Assembly (NCBI GenBank): GCA_003427395.1
Contig: BFEA01000306.1
Coordinates: 364,791-414,998 of the forward strand
Direction: 5' to 3'
Length of the DNA: 50,208 bases
DNA from: Chara braunii
Lineage: Eukaryota > Streptophyta > Charophyceae > Charales > Characeae
Of the stretch, positions 43,735 to 50,208 are shown in pieces. The notes beneath the pieces were generated by a model, which was not told the origin of the DNA, searched no databases, and saw nothing but the letters and a program-made list of their open reading frames with translations. Both the position numbers and the translations under genes were made by a program. Position 1 is the stretch's first letter. Each line of letters opens with the position of its first letter.

Positions 43735-44335
43735 CGAACTCAAGAAATGTTTGTGTAATGGACTTTGCATGGGCTTGAGAAATGGTCTGGCAAGATGTCC
43801 AGAAGAGAAATGGACGAGTAATCGACTTTGCATGAGCTTGAGAAATGGTCTGGCAAAATGTCGAGAAAAGAAATGGATGAGTAATTGACTTTGCATGGGC
43901 TTGAGAAATGGCCTGGCAAGATGTCCAAAAGAGAAATGGATGAGTAACTGACTTTGCATGGGCTTGAGAAATGGCCTGGCAAGATGTCCAGAAGAGAAAT
44001 GGACGAGTAATTGACTTTGCATAGGTTTGAGAAATGGTATGGCAAAATGTCCAGAAGAGAAAGGCATGTGTAATTGACTTTGCATGGGCTTGAGAAGGGT
44101 CTGGCAAGATGTCCAGAAGAGAAAGGCATGAGTAATTGACTTTGCATGGGCTTGAAAAATGGCCTGGCAAGATGTCCATCAGAACAATGGATGAGTAATT
44201 GACTTTGCATGGGCGTGAGAAATGGCCTGGTTGGATGTCCAGAAGAGAAAGGCATGTGTAATTGACTTGTGTGGGCTTGAGAAATGGTCTGGCAAGATGT
44301 TCAGAAGAGAAAGGCATGTATAGTTGACTTTGCGT
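43735..44335. repeat. 63-bp satellite with 21-codon periodicity
   Basis: Ten units containing 'attgactttgcatgggcttg' and 'gaaatggcctggcaagatgt', with starts at 43,761, 43,824, 43,887, 43,950, 44,013, 44,076, 44,138, 44,201, 44,263 and 44,325. Because 63 is divisible by three, all three minus frames stay open (ORFs of 130, 171 and 277 codons) with 21-residue repeats such as 'MQSQLLIHFSFGHLARPFLK'. There is no evidence that they are expressed. The array ends exactly at LTR copy 3. Confidence 0.92.
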
Positions 44336-45070
44336 TGTCGAGCGCATCGGTCCGGCACCGCACGCGGCAGCGCGGGACCCTCTCGGCCGCGTCACGCAGG
44401 AGTTGGACCAACCTTGCCGCGAACACACAAATGGAGCTTCCTTAGGCCGCTCCGACCGAGTGCGCCAGCCATACCTCTCACGAGCCCCTACGATAGGATA
44501 GGGCCTACGCGAGGCACAACTTACCTCCACCTTACGGGAGTTGTCACCTCCCTTCGGTGGGCGTATCCCCGCCGAGCTACCAGTCCACAGTACGAAAGCT
44601 AATCAGTTGCAATCGCAGAGGTGGACCAGCCGAGGGCGTTTCTTGTTCGCTGTAGCATAGGGGGTGCGCACGGTAATACGCCTATCGGACCCGCACGTGA
44701 ACCGACATCTTGGGGGGCTGAAGTCCCAAGCGCGGCCCGTCGTCGGTCGGCTAGGACACATCCCACACACCACGCATACACCGCACTACGAACACAAAAA
44801 TAAAACACACACACACACACCGAACAACGCGACAACACTCCTGGTCCCTTGGTAGCCATCCCATAACTTTTCGACGCGGAAATCGGATAGGCGTCGCGCG
44901 CGCGACTTTGTATAAATCCGCGAGATGTCGGAGGGCGCGGTGTCTCGGCCCTCCGCTGTGTACCGGATCCTTGGTCAGTACCAGTCCCACGTCTCGACTT
45001 GTTGTTCTCCAGGCGCGGTTCGTGTTGTAGACGGATCTGATACCAGGACTGTTCTCGGGGCGGACCTGTC
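44336..45070 (-). repeat. LTR copy 3 (partial)
   Basis: Begins TGTCGAGCGCATCGGTCC like copy 1 and follows it in order: 'ggccgcgtcacgcagga', 'gagtgcgccagcc', 'cacaccacgc', 'cccataactttt', then TATAAAT at 44,911. Divergence from copy 1 is greater than between copies 1 and 2. Similarity fades after the 'ccaggcgcggtt' words (about 45,010), with none of the second module, hairpin 2 or minisatellite. It is a solo or truncated LTR whose edge sits precisely in the 63-bp satellite. Confidence 0.75.
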
Positions 45071-46206
45071 CCGGTAGCGTGGCCCTCAGCAAAAGGGGTA
45101 TGCCACACGGCTTCCATTGGTCCACGCAGGCTCGGCGCCCTGCTGTACAGCAGAGCACTACCGGCCTGTGGCCGTGGTGGCCGTCGGGCTCGCCCTGGGA
45201 CGCGAAGGTGAAGGGACTGGCGCAGTCTTTTCTACTGCGCGCCCAGTGACCTTCTGTTGAGTTATGGGTTCGGTGCACTAGGCGGAAGTCACTGTCAAAA
45301 GAGAAAAGAAAAGAAAGAAAGAAAAGAAAAATCATAAAACGTCGAGTATGAATTTGTTTTAGTTCGGGGGAGATCCAGTGGCTTTGGGCCACTGTGACTT
45401 TACGTTTTTTTTTTTGTTTTTTCATTCTTGTTTCATGGCTATCGTTATTATTATTATTATTATTATTATATCTTAATTTTTCTATTTTCAATTTTCTACC
45501 TGTTGGCCTGTCCTTTCGCGGGAAAGCCAACGGTTCAAATTTCGAGCCAGTGGTCCGCGGCCTAAGTAGGCTGACCTTGCGTGTACTATCTGTGGGTGAG
45601 CTCCGACCTGGCGCCGTGCAGTAGAGCCCCAAAAGTGGAGGGCGACCCGCGACCGCATTCGTAGGAGGCTTATCAACCCTGAAGGGGGTCATGAGCCCCC
45701 TCCTTACCATCGGACACGGGCACCCGATAGTGGTAAACCGAAGGTCTGTTTTGAAAGGGAAAATGCGGTCGTTGGTATCCCATTATGGGATCTCTAATTT
45801 CTTTTCTTTTCTTCGGACCACGGTCATGTTGCACAGTCTAGGGACCGGCGCCATGGTGGTTCGAGTGCCCTGGTTGTGCATGGGCTGTTGAGGTTCCCGC
45901 CAGTCTTATTCAAGATTTATTTAAATTTTGTGTTACTTTATTAAAATTTGAAAATCCGAGTTACTATNAGAAAAACCCTCTTTTAGCACACCAGGGTCGC
46001 ACTCATCCGGAGCTCTATAAGACAGAGGCTGCCCCTGGGTCTTCAGGCAAAAGCGTGAGGGGAGCGTTATCACTCCTCGAATGTGAGTAATGGTATTGCG
46101 CTGAAGCCTTGATTCCCGGCACTCGGGATTCAGCCTGGCTAAGTATTCCTGTGAACACGGATAGTGCGGACCGGGCACTGGCGTTGGCTATTGAAAGAGA
46201 GTGGCT
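45071..46206. other. Non-coding stretch with simple repeats
   Basis: No supported gene. It contains an A/G run of AAAG units (45,300-45,332), a poly-T run (about 45,403-45,422) and a (TTA)n microsatellite (45,444-45,470). One ambiguous base lies at 45,968. The long minus ORF 44,751-45,710 crosses these and is not convincing. Confidence 0.5.
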
Positions 46207-46731
46207 ATGGCGCTGCATGGGTACAGGCCCGGGTACAAGTATCATCAGGCCCGTTGGAAACCTATGTCTGGGGAAGGGCCCTGGATCACAGTCATGCTCA
46301 ACTACGATGGGGGTGAAGAAGTGAGGATGAAGATTAATGTGGAAGGGGCTAAAGAGGTGGAGATGAGGACTGATGGAAAACTGCAGGATGCGATCACGGA
46401 GGCGAAAGACCGTGCGGAGAGGCGCTGCAGGAGGGACGGAGTGACTGCAAGGTTGCAGGTAACGGTCTCGTATCATGAGACCGAGGCCTCAATGGACACA
46501 GCGGACCTGGAACAAGCCCACGTGGACAGAGACTCAGGTGGGGAGAGCGAAATGAGTGAGGCTGGGGATCGGGAAACGGACCTCAGATCCTGGAATAGAC
46601 CAGGCGAGGTCAAGAGGCATCACCGGGCTATGAAGCCGGTGGAAGAGGGACCCGAGGCCAGTTCTCGACAACTGACGCCCATAGGCCACGGGACGGGTGA
46701 GAAGCAAAACAGGGGGAAAAGACACATATGA
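46207..46731 (+). CDS. Uncharacterised coding-looking ORF
   Basis: About 174 codons from ATG 46,207; an in-frame TGA at 46,192 means little can be added upstream, and a GTG two codons earlier is the only other start. The product is hydrophilic. An N-terminal segment ('GEGPWITVMLNYDGGEEVRM') alternates in a beta-strand-like way. A charged helical stretch ('KLQDAITEAKDRAERRCRRD') and 'VTARLQVTVSYHE' follow, then an acidic and finally basic tail. There is no signal peptide or membrane segment. Unlike the low-complexity ORFs nearby, codon use looks coding (many GAG, GTG, AAG and GCG; balanced residues). I do not recognise the family. It could be a small retroelement gag-like fragment or an exon. 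Confidence 0.35.
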   Translation: MALHGYRPGYKYHQARWKPMSGEGPWITVMLNYDGGEEVRMKINVEGAKEVEMRTDGKLQDAITEAKDRAERRCRRDGVTARLQVTVSYHETEASMDTADLEQAHVDRDSGGESEMSEAGDRETDLRSWNRPGEVKRHHRAMKPVEEGPEASSRQLTPIGHGTGEKQNRGKRHI

Positions 46732-49700
46732 GAAGGGGGCAGGAGCATGGGGCGAGGAGGCCAGCTGGCGGACACAGAGTGATTACTACGGAAAACAAGG
46801 ACGATGAGGCGGTTACACGAGAGGGCCGACACGCGGCGTGAGCAGTACTGCTCAGCGGGGGACAGGACCACAGAACGCAGAGGCTAGAAAGGGGCAGAAC
46901 AGAAATCGAGAAGAGTGCAGATATGTTCGCGGTCTGGAGGAACAGAGAGTGTGGGTGAGAAAGTCAACTCAAGAGGGCAGTGAGCAGAAGGTTTCTCTCG
47001 CAGACGCGTGCTGGACAACTCACATTAGCTAGACGATGTTGACATCAACACGAGCGTTGCAGTACGACTCCAGCCCTCGCTCTCTTGGCCGACGTCAGCA
47101 CTCCCACGTGCCAGCGGACTGCACTTTGTCCGGAGGGAGGGCACTCCGTGTCTTTTCTTTGGAACTGAGGCAAATGAGTTCTTAGACGAGCCACTCTCTG
47201 TATTGTGATCAGGGTCGCCATATCGCAGGAGAATGAGTACAGACCATAGGAACTATTTGAACGATGAAGCGCTAGTGGTGCAAGCATGAGAAGGGGGAGG
47301 TGAGGAAAAACCGTTTGCCAAGGACTGTGTTAGGCAGTGGAGGTAAATGTCACTTATGAACTCGCTATCGCAGGGGCGAGTGTTCTTAGATGACGAAAGG
47401 AGGATAAGAGGCGTGAACACTAGAGTGAAGCGTGAAGACGAGGGGGAGAGGAAAACATTGGTTACGTGAGTGGCTTCCTCGGGAAGTCTGAGTGGGCATG
47501 CCCGCCCGCTGTCGTCATCAACAACCCAGTTCGCATGAGCTTCTTGCTGGTCTGTCACGGTGACAAGCGAGGCGTGAGGGTTGGGGAGAAGGCCGCAATG
47601 TATACTTTTCACTAGCAGACGAGTGCCCTCGTGAGCAAATATNGCTGGCTCGCCATCAAACTCCTNGCTCAGCAGACAGGCGTGAGATAACCCCGNGGAC
47701 TTTGACTTCGCACGGCTCTTGCAAGATCGTCCGGCTGATTCTGCNTCTTCATTAGTGTGCTCATCCCCTACCACTCGTGAGCTGTNATCAGCTTCNGTTC
47801 CACTTTTGTGTAACAACACTTGAGTGCGNATCGTTACTTCGCGTCCTACCCTGTTATAATCAGTGCACGNGCGCTCATGNGGTAGGCCANCTGTGATCAA
47901 AGTGGTCCCNTCGGATGAACGGGTCTTGTATGTTAGCAGGGTATTAAATGTANGTACGTTTGTAGTGGTCTGATTCTAANGATCTTGGGCTAGTCTTCCT
48001 CTAGTCNAAGACTAANGCAAGAGGGGGAGTCATTTACTTATGTGAGTATTTTGGACAAGATGGAGTACACGCCCTCCAATAACTAGGCCTTTGGCTTGAN
48101 CTCGTGAGTAGCGTTTAGCAGGACACTTCTGAGGGACCGGTCTGACAAGCGTGACTTCTTTTCCTNGTCCGCGGANGTCATNTGATGCTTCTTGTTGTCA
48201 TAGACTTGTCTCTGTTAGGCGAATAGACTTTACGAGCGGGATGAAAAGAAGAAGAGGGAGAGAGTGTGCGAGGCCTATAGGTTGGTTCTGAACTAAGTGT
48301 AGGTCAACGCTGCTCCGAACCCTCAGAAGGCCATTGTCAGGAGACTGCTTACTATTAAAGTGCAGTCAGTTTGCGCCATGTAACANCTAAGTATATTTAG
48401 AGTTTGACTTGTTTATATCATCACAGATAAAATGGTTTACTGATCTGTTATTGCATCAAAAGTGCTCAATCGGGGTCGAGTAAATTCTCTGTTTTTTCAC
48501 TCTTAAGAAAAGACTATTGATAGATGGCGGGAGAAATATAAAAGGGAACTAAATTAACCAGTACTGGGCAAGGGTTTTCCCCTATGCGAGCTAGCGTTAT
48601 TCATTCGGGTTGGNAGTCTCTCAAAAGAAAACGACGATAGAACTAGCGAGTGATCATGCAAAGTTTGCAAATTCACGAAGAAGGAAACACAGACTGAGCT
48701 TGCGAAAGTTTTTCCAGGTCTACATGCGCATTGTCGATCAGTAGAACTATCAACCTCTCTCGCCTTCCCTGAGCATTGAGGTCACGTTAATGAAAAGTTG
48801 GAGTAAGAAGAGACAACTGAGAAAGTTAGCTTACCTGATTGTCAAGATCCTGATTGATGGAGACTGACATCATCAACTCTTAGTCTCTGAGTGTTAACTC
48901 GAAAGTCTTTCATGCTTGGTCAATGATGGTGTTAAAACGTATACAGTGCATTACCTGAGAGGAACTGCTAATTACCACGCTCTTGGGGCAGCGCCTGACC
49001 AAGGATTAACTGCCCCTCCTAAAGATTTCACCCAGATAGCAGTGACCCACGTGCTAAAACGGAGAAGATACTATGAGAGTATTCAGACTATATGGGCCTT
49101 TCCGTTCGAGTGAACATAACCTCACATCTGATTGATGAATCGGGAAAAAGGTCGTTGTCGGTTAAGTCTGATGTTGTACAAACGTCCCTGTCGTATACCA
49201 ATGTATCTAATGTGCGTGAGGTCTCTCCGTGCCATTGGTAAAACAATAGCCATTGCATAAACCCCTCTTGTGGACTTGTCACGACAAGTCTCAGAAATCA
49301 AGAGAATACTGGGATAATTCATACCGACGCCAGCTAGCCTACGCGAGGCCTCTAAGTTCATGCATCTCCTTTTAACCCATTTGAGGTGATCTTGACTGGA
49401 ACTTTCCTTGTAGAGTGATTGAAGATGGTACCTGGGAAAGTTTAACGCATAGTCATGAGGAGGATCATTGTTCCAACCTCGTACTCTGAAAGATTCTGTT
49501 TAGCTTTGGACTGGAGAAAAACCCGACTTCGAACAGTGCAGGCTATGTGGAAAGATAAAGGGCAACTGGGGATAAAGTGTTGAGTGCTTGATTATTGCCT
49601 AAGCTACTGATTATGGTAACGGAACTGGCGTGAGAAGCACTGAGTGTAAATTAGCCCCAAAGGGCTATTCGCTCGTGATTCTGGTTTTCTACTCATATAC

Positions 49701-50208
49701 AGCAAACTTGTATGAAGTGATCTCTCTGGAGTCTCAGCTGGCCAATGACTTATCGGTGAGACCCTCAGTTTCCACCCCCAAAAAATTGATGACATGGGTC
49801 TGTGTAGAGGGGAAGGGAGTGAAAGCGTACTAAGAATGACGTGTACCTTGCACCGAGACAAAGCAGAAGGTTGGGAATAAGATATTGCCCATGATATCCG
49901 ATCTAGCCAAAGATTAATGATGGAACGGGCTCTGGAGATTGTGAAAAATCAGCGCATCGTTGAGTACACTTTCTATTTTTATGGAACAGACGGAAAGTTA
50001 CACAACACTCTCTCTACTATTGGTTTTATCGACTATGCAAGAAAAGTCATTTCTGGTCATCAATAAAGGATTTTAAATCGCTGATTTTAAGAGGAATGTG
50101 CAAGCCTCCGACAAGTCTGACATGAGACTGGTTCCAACCAGACATAAAATACATCATTGAAACATGAGCAGCAAATGGATCAGTCAGCAGACCAGAGATA
50201 GTCTGCAA
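46732..50208. other. Unannotated region with scattered ambiguous bases
   Basis: I see no supported gene, RNA gene or repeat in these 3.5 kb. About twenty single Ns are scattered between 47,643 and 48,614 and nowhere else at that density, which breaks any ORF (such as 47,253-47,900 minus). Positions 48,900-50,208 are AT-rich with short ORFs of no recognisable content. Confidence 0.5.

Noticed and set aside
43697-44530. 277-codon repeat protein on minus
   Set aside because: All three minus frames are open because the unit is 63 bp; no start, motif or conserved copy supports translation.
1-50208. tRNA or rRNA genes
   Set aside because: I found no stretch that I could fold or recognise as one by eye; only primer sites complementary to tRNA ends are present.

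Overview
This is a gene-poor, repeat-dominated stretch of a plant-lineage nuclear genome. I recognise no bacterial features and no conserved host gene. The pol-like ORFs, plant-type tRNA primer sites (a perfect tRNA-Asp site and a near-match to initiator tRNA-Met), long satellites and the protein style of the gag/pol families suggest a large streptophyte genome. From memory of protein style, not from a search, they most resemble repeats of the charophyte alga Chara braunii. That assignment is an inference.

Layout. (1) Positions 1-11,200 form one very large, diverged inverted repeat. Two arms carry the same succession of blocks in mirror order: CA/GT-rich satellite, 91-bp satellite, purine (or pyrimidine) tract, unique-looking body and 26-bp minisatellite, around a ~370-bp centre. 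This looks like a giant foldback-type element with modular terminal repeats. (2) Positions 11,455-12,433 hold a 53-bp satellite. (3) Positions 12,434-20,840 hold a Ty3/gypsy element (element A) on the minus strand: 5' LTR candidate, Met-type primer site, gag, protease, RT-RNase H, integrase with a chromodomain-like tail, polypurine tract and 3' LTR candidate. It has six in-frame stops and several frameshifts. (4) Positions 20,881-23,156 hold a broken gag-like extra ORF with a CCHC knuckle. It lies downstream of a second Ty3/gypsy element (element B, 23,630-30,449, minus strand) with its own gag, protease, RT-RNase H, integrase and perfect tRNA-Asp primer site. (5) Positions 30,452-34,091 hold the B-type LTR, at least 3.6 kb. 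A second copy lies inverted at 39,455-43,146, so the two face outward from a ~5.4-kb spacer. A third, partial copy begins at 44,336, exactly at the end of a 63-bp satellite (43,735-44,335). (6) Positions 45,070-50,208 are largely featureless, with one coding-looking ORF of about 174 codons (46,207-46,731) and a patch of scattered ambiguous bases (47,643-48,614).

How the parts relate. Both retroelements are dead by sequence, but unevenly. Element A keeps its RT, RNase H and integrase catalytic residues but has lost the protease DTG motif. Element B has a perfect primer site but has lost the first catalytic Asp of RT. In-frame stops are mostly TAG or TGA, as expected if methylated CAG and CGA codons decayed by C-to-T change. 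The two inverted-repeat systems are the most unusual structures: the 11-kb modular foldback and the outward-facing pair of long LTRs, whose repeated promoter/hairpin modules carry a paired substitution in the stem.
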